Origin: Asticcacaulis sp. EMRT-3
GTDB taxonomy: Bacteria; Pseudomonadota; Alphaproteobacteria; Caulobacterales; Caulobacteraceae
NCBI RefSeq assembly: GCF_030027245.1
Contig: NZ_JASERT010000001.1
Span: forward strand, 2,162,501-2,226,500
DNA: 64,000 nt
Direction of reading: 5' to 3'
The translations under genes and the position numbers were made by a program. A model generated the notes under the pieces. The model had not been told where the DNA came from, did no database searches, and was given only the letters and a program-made list of their open reading frames with translations. This document shows, one piece after another, positions 53,821 to 62,008 of this stretch; position 1 is the stretch's first letter; every line of letters begins with the position of its first letter.

Positions 53821-55173
53821 TTGTCGGCTCGCTGGTTACATTATTCCTGCGTACGGCCCCTGCTGTTTTCGGCGCTGGCCGTGACCTTAAGCGCCTGCGC
53901 CACCTATGCGCCCGATCCGCTTGGCACAAAGCCGCCCGACACCACAGCGGCGGAACTGACCGCCGGGGCCAGCCGCCCCTATCTGACGCCGGTCACTATC
54001 GACCTGTCGCAACCGCTCGACGGCAATGCCATCGCCACAGTGGCCGTGATCGCCAATCCCGATCTGAAAGCCTTGCGCGCCCGCGCCGATGTGGCCGATG
54101 CGCAAGCCTTCAATGCCGGTCTGCTGCCCGATCCCAGCTTCAGCCTCGGTGCGGACAGCGTTCTGTCCGGGCCGGACACCAAGACCAATCTGACGGCGGC
54201 GCTCGGCCTTGATCTCAATGCCCTGCGCACACGCGGCGTCGTCAGGGCGCAGGCCGAAGCCGCCCGCCATCAGGTGCATCTCGATCTGGCCTGGGCGGAA
54301 TGGCAAACCTCCGGTCAGGCGCGTTTGCAGGCCGTGCGTATCGAGATGCTGGAGCGGCAACTGGCGCTCAATACCGCCAGCCGAGAGGCGCAGGACAGCC
54401 TGTTACAACGCACGCTCAAGGCCGCCGGGCGCGGTGATGTGGCCGCTGCTCAGCTCCAGACGGCGCAAACCGCCGATGCGGCGGCGCGTCAGGCCGCCAC
54501 GGCCACCGAACGCAGCCTGGACGCCGCGCGCTTTGAGCTGACGCGCCTGATGGGCCTGCCGCCCGAAACACCCCTGCAACTGGCGCCCGTCACCCTGCCT
54601 GCCGCCCCGCCGCCAGCCGAGGCGCTGGTCAGCCTCGCCATTGATAACCGCAGCGATCTGGCCGCCTTGCGCGCAGCTTACAGCGCGCAGGAAAATGCGC
54701 TGCACAAGGCGGTGCTCGATCAGTTTCCGGCCCTCAACCTGACCCTCAATGCCAATCGCGATTCCGCCAATAATATGCTGGTTGGGCCAGCGGTAGATTT
54801 CACCCTGCCGCTGTGGAACCGCAATCAGGGCGGCATCGCGGTCGAGCGCACGACGCGCGCTGCGCTTAAGGCCGAATATGAGGCCCGCCTGTTCCAGACG
54901 CGCGCTGAAATCACCGCCGCGGTGGCCGATATTACGCGCCTGCGTGCGCTGCATGACCGCCTGAACGCCGAACTTCCCGCTGTTCAAACCTTCGCGGCTG
55001 TCACCCAAAAAGCCGCCAGCCGAGGTGATCTGTCACCCGCCACCGCCGAGGCGGCGGCGCAAACCCTGCGCGACCGGCAGGGCGAGATAGATCAGACCGA
55101 ACAGAACATAGCCGAACTGACCATCAGCCTCGAACTGCTGACCGGACTGCCACAAGGACGCTGGCCGATATGA
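53821..55173 (+). CDS. TolC-family outer-membrane efflux lipoprotein
   Basis: 450 residues from a TTG start 2 bp after the previous stop. Lipobox in ALAVTLSACATY predicts a lipidated N-terminus. Two outer-membrane-efflux repeats of long helices with NPDLKALRARADVADAQAFN, LARDSAN-like region NLTLNANRDSANNML and a C-terminal coiled coil. The TolC/CusC channel connects the RND pump to the outside. The stop overlaps the adaptor start by 4 bp. Confidence 0.88.
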   Translation: MSARWLHYSCVRPLLFSALAVTLSACATYAPDPLGTKPPDTTAAELTAGASRPYLTPVTIDLSQPLDGNAIATVAVIANPDLKALRARADVADAQAFNAGLLPDPSFSLGADSVLSGPDTKTNLTAALGLDLNALRTRGVVRAQAEAARHQVHLDLAWAEWQTSGQARLQAVRIEMLERQLALNTASREAQDSLLQRTLKAAGRGDVAAAQLQTAQTADAAARQAATATERSLDAARFELTRLMGLPPETPLQLAPVTLPAAPPPAEALVSLAIDNRSDLAALRAAYSAQENALHKAVLDQFPALNLTLNANRDSANNMLVGPAVDFTLPLWNRNQGGIAVERTTRAALKAEYEARLFQTRAEITAAVADITRLRALHDRLNAELPAVQTFAAVTQKAASRGDLSPATAEAAAQTLRDRQGEIDQTEQNIAELTISLELLTGLPQGRWPI

Positions 55174-56207
55174 GATTTTTCCCCCGCACAACAACCGCCT
55201 GTCTGACTCTGGCCACCCTGATGATGCTGGGCGGCTGTTCGGACAAGGCCGCCGATGATGCGGCTGCCAATCCCGTGGCGCTGGTCACGCTCGGTCAGGC
55301 CGAAACCGGCCGTATCGACCAGACCGTGCCGGTGTACGGCGTCATCGATAGTGGTGCCGACGGCACCTCTGTCCTCGTCGCGCCCAGCGAGGCCATTGTG
55401 GCCTCGGTCGATGCACCGGTCGGCAGCGCGGTCACGGCGGGCCAGGCGGTCATTCATCTGGTGCCGAGCCCCGCCACGCGGCAGGACACGGTCAGGATCA
55501 TGGCCGACGCCACCTCCGCCGATGCCGCCTATGCCCGCGCCAAACGGCTGCGCGCCGACAATCTGGTCAGTGACGCCGATGTCGAAAGCGCCGCCGCCAC
55601 CGCCCGTGCCGCCGATGCGGCCCTAAGCGCCGCACAGACGCGCAATGCCGGCCTGATCCTGAAAAGCCCGAAGGACGGCTATGTCGTGGCCGTGACGCAA
55701 AACCCCGGCGACATGGTGGCGGCGGGCACCAGCCTGGCCACCATTTCCTCGACCGGCCATCTGCGCGCGCTTTTCGGCGTCGATCCGGCTCTGGCGCAAA
55801 AGGTGCGTATCGGCGCACAAATCCACATCACGCCCGAAAGCGGCCCGGCCTTCGAGGCCTCTGTCGTTTCGGTCAGTCCGGTGGTCGATCCGGCCACCCA
55901 TCTCGCCCCGGTCGTGGCGTCCATCCCCGCCGATACCGGCCTTGGCAGCGGTCAGGCCTTGAGCGGCGAACTGCCGGTCAGCACCACATCGGAGGCCCTG
56001 ACCATCCCTTACTCGGCCCTGCTCGATGATGGCGGCCAGCCCTATGTGTTTGTCGTTAAGGACGGGGTGGCCCATCGCGCCGATGTGACGACCGGCGCGC
56101 AAAGCGGCCAGCGCATCGCCATCCTCAAGGGCCTGCACAGCGGCGATCAGGTCGTCACGGCGGGCGGCACGGCGCTGGAGGACGGCATGAAGGTGCGGTT
56201 GAAATAA
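55170..56207 (+). CDS. RND efflux periplasmic adaptor (membrane fusion) lipoprotein
   Basis: 345 residues. Lipobox MMLGGCSDKA. Then a lipoyl/hairpin region (about 60–165) with PVGSAVTAGQAVIHL, a short alpha-hairpin DAAYARAKRLRADNLVSDAD and LILKSPKDGYVVAVTQNPGDMVAAG. The beta-barrel and membrane-proximal domains end GDQVVTAGGTALEDGMKVRLK. It bridges the pump and the TolC channel. The stop shares a base with the pump start codon. Confidence 0.9.
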   Translation: MRFFPRTTTACLTLATLMMLGGCSDKAADDAAANPVALVTLGQAETGRIDQTVPVYGVIDSGADGTSVLVAPSEAIVASVDAPVGSAVTAGQAVIHLVPSPATRQDTVRIMADATSADAAYARAKRLRADNLVSDADVESAAATARAADAALSAAQTRNAGLILKSPKDGYVVAVTQNPGDMVAAGTSLATISSTGHLRALFGVDPALAQKVRIGAQIHITPESGPAFEASVVSVSPVVDPATHLAPVVASIPADTGLGSGQALSGELPVSTTSEALTIPYSALLDDGGQPYVFVVKDGVAHRADVTTGAQSGQRIAILKGLHSGDQVVTAGGTALEDGMKVRLK

Positions 56208-59200
56208 TGACGCAGGATTCAAAAACACGCCTGCAAAAACTGGCTCCGGCCATCTGGCTGGCCGTCCTCCTGCTCACCCTGGGCGGGGTGATCGGCGCCC
56301 TTAATATGCCCGTCAGCCTGTTTCCGCATATCGATTACCCCCGCGTCGTCGTGGCCATCGATGCCGGTGACCGCGATGCCGACCAGATGGCGGCGGAAAT
56401 CACCCGTCCGGTCGAAATCGCCCTGCGCGCCGTGCCCAATGTCACCCGCATCCGCTCCACCACCAGCCGCGGTTCCGCCGAAGTGGCCTTAAGCTTCGGC
56501 TGGGGCGACGACATGGTGGCGGCCAAGCTGGCCACCGAAGGCGCACTGGCCACGCTGATGACCGACCTGCCGCCCGGCACACGTTTTACCGTCACGCGCT
56601 CCGATCCGACCGTCTTCCCGGTGCTGGGTCTGGCCCTGACTTCGAAAACCCTCGACCAGACCGCCTTGCGCCAACTGGCCGAACTGAAGGTGCGACCGGC
56701 CCTGACCGGTGTGCCGCAGGTGGCGGGGGTGGAAATCCTCGGCGGTGCGCCGCGCGAAATCGCCGTCGATATCGATCCGGCGAAATTGCAGGCGCTCGGC
56801 ATCAGCATCACCGATGTCAGCGCAGCGCTTGGCAAGGCCAATCAGGTGACGGGCTTAGGCCGTATCGAAGACCGCCACCGGCTCTATCTGGTGCTGGCCG
56901 AAAACCGTCTGGCCAGCCTCAAGGATCTGGCCGCCACACCGATTAAGATGGCAGCGGGCAAGATGGCAGCGGGATCGGCGGGCGTGGTGACTCTGGGTCA
57001 GGTGGCCCGTATTCACCCTTCCACCGAACCCAGCTATACGCGCGTCACCTCCAATGGCACCGATGCCGTGCTCGTTAATATCCATCAATCGCCGACTGGC
57101 GACACGGTCAAGATCGTCAAGGCCGTCACGGCGCGCCTGAAGTCTGCGGGCCTGCCACCCAGCGTTACGGTCACGCCCTTTTATGACCAGTCCGAACTGG
57201 TGACAGGCGCAGCCAATTCGGTGCGTGACGCCATCCTTCTGGGGGCGCTGCTGGCCGGGATCGTGCTGTTCTTCTTCCTGCGCTCAGTACGGCTGATGCT
57301 GATCACCGGCCTGATGCTACCCGCCGTTCTGGCCGCCACCTGCCTTCTGCTGTTTGCGCTCGGCATGAGCTTCAACATGATGACTCTGGGCGGCATGGCC
57401 GCCGCTGTCGGCCTGGTGGTCGATGACGCCGTCGTCATGCTCGAACACATGATGCGGCGAATGCAGGAAGGAAGAGGAAAAGATCGCAAGGGTCTTCTTC
57501 TGGCCGCTTCTGAGATGGGCCTGCCGCTGCTTGGCTCGACCGGCGCCACCATCATCGTCTTCCTGCCGCTCGCCTTCATCAGCGGTGTGACCGGTGGCTT
57601 CTTCAAGGCGCTGGCCATCACTATGGTGGCCGCCCTTGTGGTGTCCCTGCTCTATGCCCGCTTCGTCATCCCGCTGCTGGCGGCCAACTGGCTGCGCGAA
57701 AAGGACGCCGCCGCCGCCGAACGCGCCAATGGCGTGATGGGCCGTCTGATCGGCCTTTATCACAAGGCCAGCGCGCCTTTGTTTGGCAGGCCCGGCCTGT
57801 TTGCCGCTGTCACCGCGCTCGTTTTTATCGTGGCCGGAGGACTGGCCTGGACGCATGTGCCGTCCGGCTTCATGCCGAAAATGGATGAGGGCGGCTTCAT
57901 CCTCGACTACAAGGCGCAATCCGGTGCGGCCTTAAGCGACACCGACCGGCTGCTGCGTCAGGTCGAAACCATCATCACCCACACGCCCGAAGTGGCCAGC
58001 TATTCGCGCCGCACCGGTGCCCAGCTTGGCGGCGGCCTGACCGAGGCTGACGAGGGCGATTATTTCATCCGGCTCAAATCCGGCCACAGGCGCAATATCG
58101 AGGCCGTCATGGCCGATATTCGCCAGCAGGTCGCCGCCAAGGTGCCGGGACTCGAGATCGAAACCGCTCAGTTGATGGAAGACCTGATCGGTGACCTGAC
58201 CGCCGTGCCGCAACCGATTGAGGTCAAGCTGTTCGGCGATGATCCCGCCGAATTGAGTGACGCGGCCAAAAAGGTTGGCGAATCGATTAGCAAAATACCG
58301 GGCGTGGTCGAGGTAGTTGATGGCCAGCGCGTGGCGGGCGATTCGATCCGCATCCAGGTCGATCCCGGTCTGGCCGCCCAGCAGGGCCTCGATGCCGAGG
58401 CGGTGTCCTCGCAATTGCAAAGCCTGATCGGCGGCACGCCCGCCACCCAGATGCGCCTCGGCGAACAACTGATTACCGTGCGCGTGCGCGGCCCGCAGGA
58501 TCTGCGCCAGCGCGCCGATATGCTGGCCAATCTGCCGCTGACCGCCCCTGATGGCCATGCTCTGTGCGTCAGCCAGATCGCCACCGTCTCCGTTGTCGCC
58601 GGTCAGAAGCAACTGACCCGCGAAGACCTGGCACCCTTCGTGGCGGTCACGGCCCGTCTCGAAGGCCGCGATCTCGGCTCCGCCATGAAGGCCGTGCGCG
58701 CCTCTGTGGCGGCCCTGCACCTGCCCGCTTCGGTGCGCGTCGATTATGGCGGCCTCTATGCCCAACAGCAAAAGAGCTTTTCCGATCTGGCTATGGTGTT
58801 CAGCGCCGCCCTGCTGCTGGCCGCCCTGCTGCTGACCGTGCTGTTCCAGCGCGTGAGCTGGACCATCGCCACACTCGGCACAGTCCTGTTGTCCGTGGCC
58901 GCCGTCCTGTGCGGCCTGTGGATCACCGGCATCGAACTCGATATTTCGGCCTTGATGGGCCTGACGATGGTGGTCGGCATGGTCACCGAACTGGCCATCT
59001 TTTATCTGGCCGAAATCGACACGGGCGGTGAGATCACCATCCAGAGCTTACGCGACGCCGGAGAAAAGCGCCTGCGCCCGATCCTGATGTCGGCCCTGAT
59101 CGCCATCCTGACCCTGTCGCCGCTGGCGCTGGGCTTAAGCCGGGGCGCGGGCCTGCAACAACCACTGGCCACGGCGATCATTTTCGGCCTGATCGCCGCC

Positions 59201-59296
59201 GTGCCGCTTTTGCTTCTGTTCCTGCCCGCCATGATACTGGTCTTGTCGCGCGAGGCACCCCAAGCAGCGGATCACGCCGCAATTGACCCGAAATGA
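56207..59296 (+). CDS. RND efflux pump permease
   Basis: 1029 residues, AcrB/CusA superfamily: helix 1 (about 15–35), large periplasmic loop, helices 2–6 (about 340–480), helix 7, second loop, helices 8–12. VGLVVDDAVVMLEHMMRR around residue 405 carries the paired Asp of the proton relay, and MGLTMVVGMVTELAIFYLAE is the second-half counterpart. SVSLFPHIDYP-type start (MPVSLFPHIDYPRVVVAID) is closer to CzcA/multidrug HAE-like pumps than to AcrB. Whether it exports metals or organic compounds is not decided. Confidence 0.92.
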   Translation: MTQDSKTRLQKLAPAIWLAVLLLTLGGVIGALNMPVSLFPHIDYPRVVVAIDAGDRDADQMAAEITRPVEIALRAVPNVTRIRSTTSRGSAEVALSFGWGDDMVAAKLATEGALATLMTDLPPGTRFTVTRSDPTVFPVLGLALTSKTLDQTALRQLAELKVRPALTGVPQVAGVEILGGAPREIAVDIDPAKLQALGISITDVSAALGKANQVTGLGRIEDRHRLYLVLAENRLASLKDLAATPIKMAAGKMAAGSAGVVTLGQVARIHPSTEPSYTRVTSNGTDAVLVNIHQSPTGDTVKIVKAVTARLKSAGLPPSVTVTPFYDQSELVTGAANSVRDAILLGALLAGIVLFFFLRSVRLMLITGLMLPAVLAATCLLLFALGMSFNMMTLGGMAAAVGLVVDDAVVMLEHMMRRMQEGRGKDRKGLLLAASEMGLPLLGSTGATIIVFLPLAFISGVTGGFFKALAITMVAALVVSLLYARFVIPLLAANWLREKDAAAAERANGVMGRLIGLYHKASAPLFGRPGLFAAVTALVFIVAGGLAWTHVPSGFMPKMDEGGFILDYKAQSGAALSDTDRLLRQVETIITHTPEVASYSRRTGAQLGGGLTEADEGDYFIRLKSGHRRNIEAVMADIRQQVAAKVPGLEIETAQLMEDLIGDLTAVPQPIEVKLFGDDPAELSDAAKKVGESISKIPGVVEVVDGQRVAGDSIRIQVDPGLAAQQGLDAEAVSSQLQSLIGGTPATQMRLGEQLITVRVRGPQDLRQRADMLANLPLTAPDGHALCVSQIATVSVVAGQKQLTREDLAPFVAVTARLEGRDLGSAMKAVRASVAALHLPASVRVDYGGLYAQQQKSFSDLAMVFSAALLLAALLLTVLFQRVSWTIATLGTVLLSVAAVLCGLWITGIELDISALMGLTMVVGMVTELAIFYLAEIDTGGEITIQSLRDAGEKRLRPILMSALIAILTLSPLALGLSRGAGLQQPLATAIIFGLIAAVPLLLLFLPAMILVLSREAPQAADHAAIDPK

Positions 59297-59316
59297 CCCT
59301 GCTTTCGCCTGTTTTG

Positions 59317-59333
59317 CTTCAGCGTAGCTTCAG
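59317..59333. promoter_or_regulatory. OmpR-type direct repeat upstream of PepSY gene
   Basis: Exact CTTCAG-N5-CTTCAG, 54 bp before the PepSY start codon. Same box as at 61822 (other strand) and 52754. Confidence 0.65.
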
Positions 59334-59387
59334 TCTGCGGGTGCAGTTTGTTTATGGCAGGGCCCTTCCTGCGATAAGGAGATGAAG

Positions 59388-59705
59388 ATGAAAACCGCAA
59401 TTATTATTGCTCTTGCGGCAACCGCACTGTTTGGCACTCAGGCGATAGCGGCAAATAGTCCTGCCCATTATGATGGCGAAAAGCTCGCCAAACATGCCAG
59501 GATAACGGTCGACCAGGCCAGACAAATTGCGCTCAAGGCGCGGCCCGGTACGGTTACCGATCAGGAACTGGAAAAAGAAAATGGCGGCAGCGGTCTGCGC
59601 TATTCCTTTGACATCAAGGTCGATGCCAAGACCTATGAGGTCGGCGTAGATGCGAAAACCGGCAAGGTGCTGGAAAACGCAACCGAGGGTGCGAACCCGG
59701 ATTAG
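59388..59705 (+). CDS. small periplasmic PepSY-domain protein
   Basis: 105 residues: signal peptide (about 1–20, ending AIAA) and one PepSY domain with ITVDQARQIALKARPGTVTDQELEKENGG-type sequence and YSFDIKVDAKTYEVGVDAKTGKVL. PepSY proteins near QseBC-type systems are thought to modulate proteases or sensor kinases. I chose ATG 59388, 6 nt after AAGGAG; ATG 59382 touches it. The TAG stop is formed by the start of an AGAGC-ended repeat. Confidence 0.87.
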   Translation: MKTAIIIALAATALFGTQAIAANSPAHYDGEKLAKHARITVDQARQIALKARPGTVTDQELEKENGGSGLRYSFDIKVDAKTYEVGVDAKTGKVLENATEGANPD

Positions 59706-59753
59706 AGCGGTCTGCATTCTGATTGAATCGGTCAAAGGAATGCAAACCGCTCT
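59704..59753. repeat. AGAGC-ended palindromic element, short form
   Basis: 50 bp; AGAGCGGTCTGCATTC at the left is an inverted repeat of GAATGCAAACCGCTCT at the right with one mismatch. Same ends as the long forms at 12817 and 30368. It lies between convergent PepSY and histidine kinase genes and may serve as a bidirectional terminator. Confidence 0.75.
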
Positions 59754-59766
59754 AAGTGCTTGACCC

Positions 59767-61116
59767 TCAAATAGAAAAGTTGAGGCGCACGCCCAGCCCC
59801 ACACCATCGTCAGGCGTGAAAAACCTGACCTCAGCGCCGGTCTGGGCGGCAGCGATACGCACGATCGCCAAACCCAGACCGCTACCCTGAGCGCGCGAGC
59901 CCTTGATGCGGTAAAAGCGGGCGAACACTTTTTCGCGTTCGTCTTCGGCGATGCCCGGCCCGCGGTCACGCAGGCAGATCGCGCCTTGCGACATCGCAAT
60001 ATCGATGTCGCTGCCTTCGGGGGCATATTTGATGGCATTGTCGATCAGATTGCGCAGGATAATACCGACGAGGCCCAGATTAGCGGTGGCTTGCGCCTCG
60101 CCGCTGATATGAAAACCAATCCGGCGGGCATGGGCTTCGGGATAGAGATCCCTGACCGCATCAGACACGCATTGCGAGAGACTAAGCCACATCACCGGCG
60201 GGGCGTTCTGGCGCAGCCGCGCCATCGTCAGGAGCTGATCCATCAGACGCGCGGCGCGGTCCACGCCCTTGGTCAGTTCAGCCAGCGCTGCCTTGCGTTC
60301 CTGAGCATTGCGCGCACCCGTCACCACCTCGGTCTGGGTCTTGACGACCGCCAGAGGCGTACGCAGCTCATGGGCGGCATTGTCGGTGAACAGACGCTCC
60401 TGCTCCAGCGAAGCGGCGATGGTGGTGAGCAGGCCGTTGATCGAAGCCGCCAGGGTCTGCAATTCCGCAGGCGCGCTTTGCGTGTCGATTGGCGTCAGAT
60501 GATCGGCCGAACGTTCGCGCACCGAGGCGGCGAAGCTGCGCAAATCCTTCAGGCCCCACACGATGCCGAGCCACACGGCCAGACCCAGCAGCGGCAGGGC
60601 CAGGCTGAGCGGCAGGACCAGGCCCCAGAAGACGCGCGCGATGAGTTCGCCGCGCGCCTTGATATTTTCACCCACCGCGATGACTTCATGGCTTTCAGGC
60701 AGATAGAGGGTGAAATAGCGCCATTGGCCATCAGCATCCGTCAGATCGCTGTAACCCGGCGGCAGGGGCGCGCCAACAGGACGGGCATTGCCTGCCATCA
60801 GCACCAGCCTGCCGTCGCGCCAGACGCGAAAGCGCCGCCAGCGTGAATATTCGGCCAGACCGTGGCGCGCCACCGGGCTGAGATCGCTGCTGAGCGTGCC
60901 GATGGCGGCGTTTCCGCCATTATCAATGTCGCCATTATAATAGCGCAGGAAATTGGCCGCAGTGGCCAGTTGCGCGTCATAAACCTCGTTGATTTCGGAA
61001 TGGGCGCTGATATTGGCCACCACGCCGATCAGAACCACGATGGCGATGATGGGCAGAACCACCCCGGCCAGCAGACGGGCCGTCAGGGAACGATGTTTCG
61101 GGCGCGAGGCGGGCAT
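59767..61116 (-). CDS. sensor histidine kinase (QseC-like)
   Basis: 449 residues from ATG 61116, 7 bp after the regulator stop. Membrane helices at about 13–36 and 158–186 flank a periplasmic domain of about 120 residues. HAMP-like linker, then H-box FTDNAAHELRTPLAVVKTQT with His249, N-box LIDNAIKYAPEGSDI, and DRGPGIAED plus GSGLGLAIV for ATP binding. Pairs with the OmpR-family regulator upstream. The signal is unknown. Confidence 0.92.
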   Translation of the reverse strand: MPASRPKHRSLTARLLAGVVLPIIAIVVLIGVVANISAHSEINEVYDAQLATAANFLRYYNGDIDNGGNAAIGTLSSDLSPVARHGLAEYSRWRRFRVWRDGRLVLMAGNARPVGAPLPPGYSDLTDADGQWRYFTLYLPESHEVIAVGENIKARGELIARVFWGLVLPLSLALPLLGLAVWLGIVWGLKDLRSFAASVRERSADHLTPIDTQSAPAELQTLAASINGLLTTIAASLEQERLFTDNAAHELRTPLAVVKTQTEVVTGARNAQERKAALAELTKGVDRAARLMDQLLTMARLRQNAPPVMWLSLSQCVSDAVRDLYPEAHARRIGFHISGEAQATANLGLVGIILRNLIDNAIKYAPEGSDIDIAMSQGAICLRDRGPGIAEDEREKVFARFYRIKGSRAQGSGLGLAIVRIAAAQTGAEVRFFTPDDGVGLGVRLNFSI

Positions 61117-61123
61117 GCAGGCG

Positions 61124-61777
61124 TCAATCCGAAATGACGTAGCCGACGCCACGCACATTGCTGATCAGATCCTTACCGAGCTTTTTGCGGATCGTATAGA
61201 CCGCTGCCTCTATGGTGTTGCTCTCGACCTCGCCCTCCCAGCTATAGACCTGCTCCTCGATCTCGCTCTTGCTCATGATACGACCGATGCGCGTCATCAG
61301 CAGAGCCAGTATCTTATATTCGCGCGCCGTCAGTTTCACCCATTTGCCGGCGCGCCGCACGGTATGGGCGGTCATGTCCAGCTCGATGTCGCGGTGCACA
61401 ATGACGGATTGCGCCAGACCCTGAGCGCGGCGTACCACGGCGCGAATCCGCGCCAGCAGCTCGATCAGCTTGAACGGCTTGACCAGATAATCGTCAGCGC
61501 CAAGATCAAGCCCTTCGATGCGCTGCTCCAGTGCGTCACGCGCGGTCATGATGACAATCGGCATGGCCGAGGTCTGGCGCACCTTTTTCAGCACATCAAT
61601 CCCCGACATGCCCGGCAGATTGAGATCGAGCGCCATGACAGCGAACGGACTGGTGCGCAGGGCTTCGAGCGCGGTTTCGCCATCGGTCACCCATTCGGGA
61701 TTATAGTCCGCCTGTTCGAGACCGGTTTTCAGCGCCCGCCCCAGCAGCTCATCATCTTCAACCAGCAAAACGCGCAT
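61124..61777 (-). CDS. OmpR/PhoB-family response regulator (QseB/PmrA-like)
   Basis: 217 residues. Receiver domain with the acidic pair EDD at 7–9, phospho-acceptor Asp51 in VMALDLNLPGMSG and Lys in DDYLVKPFKLIEL. C-terminal winged helix (about 125–217) with KWVKLTAREYKILALLM and VESNTIEAAVYTIRKKLG. Its promoter region carries a CTTCAG-N5-CTTCAG box (61822–61838), and the same box precedes the efflux operon and the PepSY gene, so these are the probable targets. Confidence 0.93.
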   Translation of the reverse strand: MRVLLVEDDELLGRALKTGLEQADYNPEWVTDGETALEALRTSPFAVMALDLNLPGMSGIDVLKKVRQTSAMPIVIMTARDALEQRIEGLDLGADDYLVKPFKLIELLARIRAVVRRAQGLAQSVIVHRDIELDMTAHTVRRAGKWVKLTAREYKILALLMTRIGRIMSKSEIEEQVYSWEGEVESNTIEAAVYTIRKKLGKDLISNVRGVGYVISD

Positions 61778-61821
61778 TGTCCGTCAGCACCTTTTTCCTG
61801 TTTGACGCATAGCACGCAAAA

Positions 61822-61838
61822 CTGAAGCGAAACTGAAG
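61822..61838. promoter_or_regulatory. OmpR-type direct repeat upstream of the response regulator
   Basis: CTGAAG-N5-CTGAAG on the plus strand, i.e. CTTCAG-N5-CTTCAG for the minus-strand regulator, 45 bp before its start. It could also act on the divergent TonB receptor at 62009. Suggests autoregulation. Confidence 0.65.
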
Positions 61839-62008
61839 GATATGCTGGCTGAAATGCCACAGATCGCCCGTGCGCGCTTTGCGGCGCATAATGTCGCCAA
61901 AGCGTCACCAAACCTCAGTCTCATTGTCATACTGCGGTGACATCAGCCCCTGCACGCCGGATGACCATACCCGGCGGCACGCATTTTCATACCAAGGGGC
62001 TGTAACCT

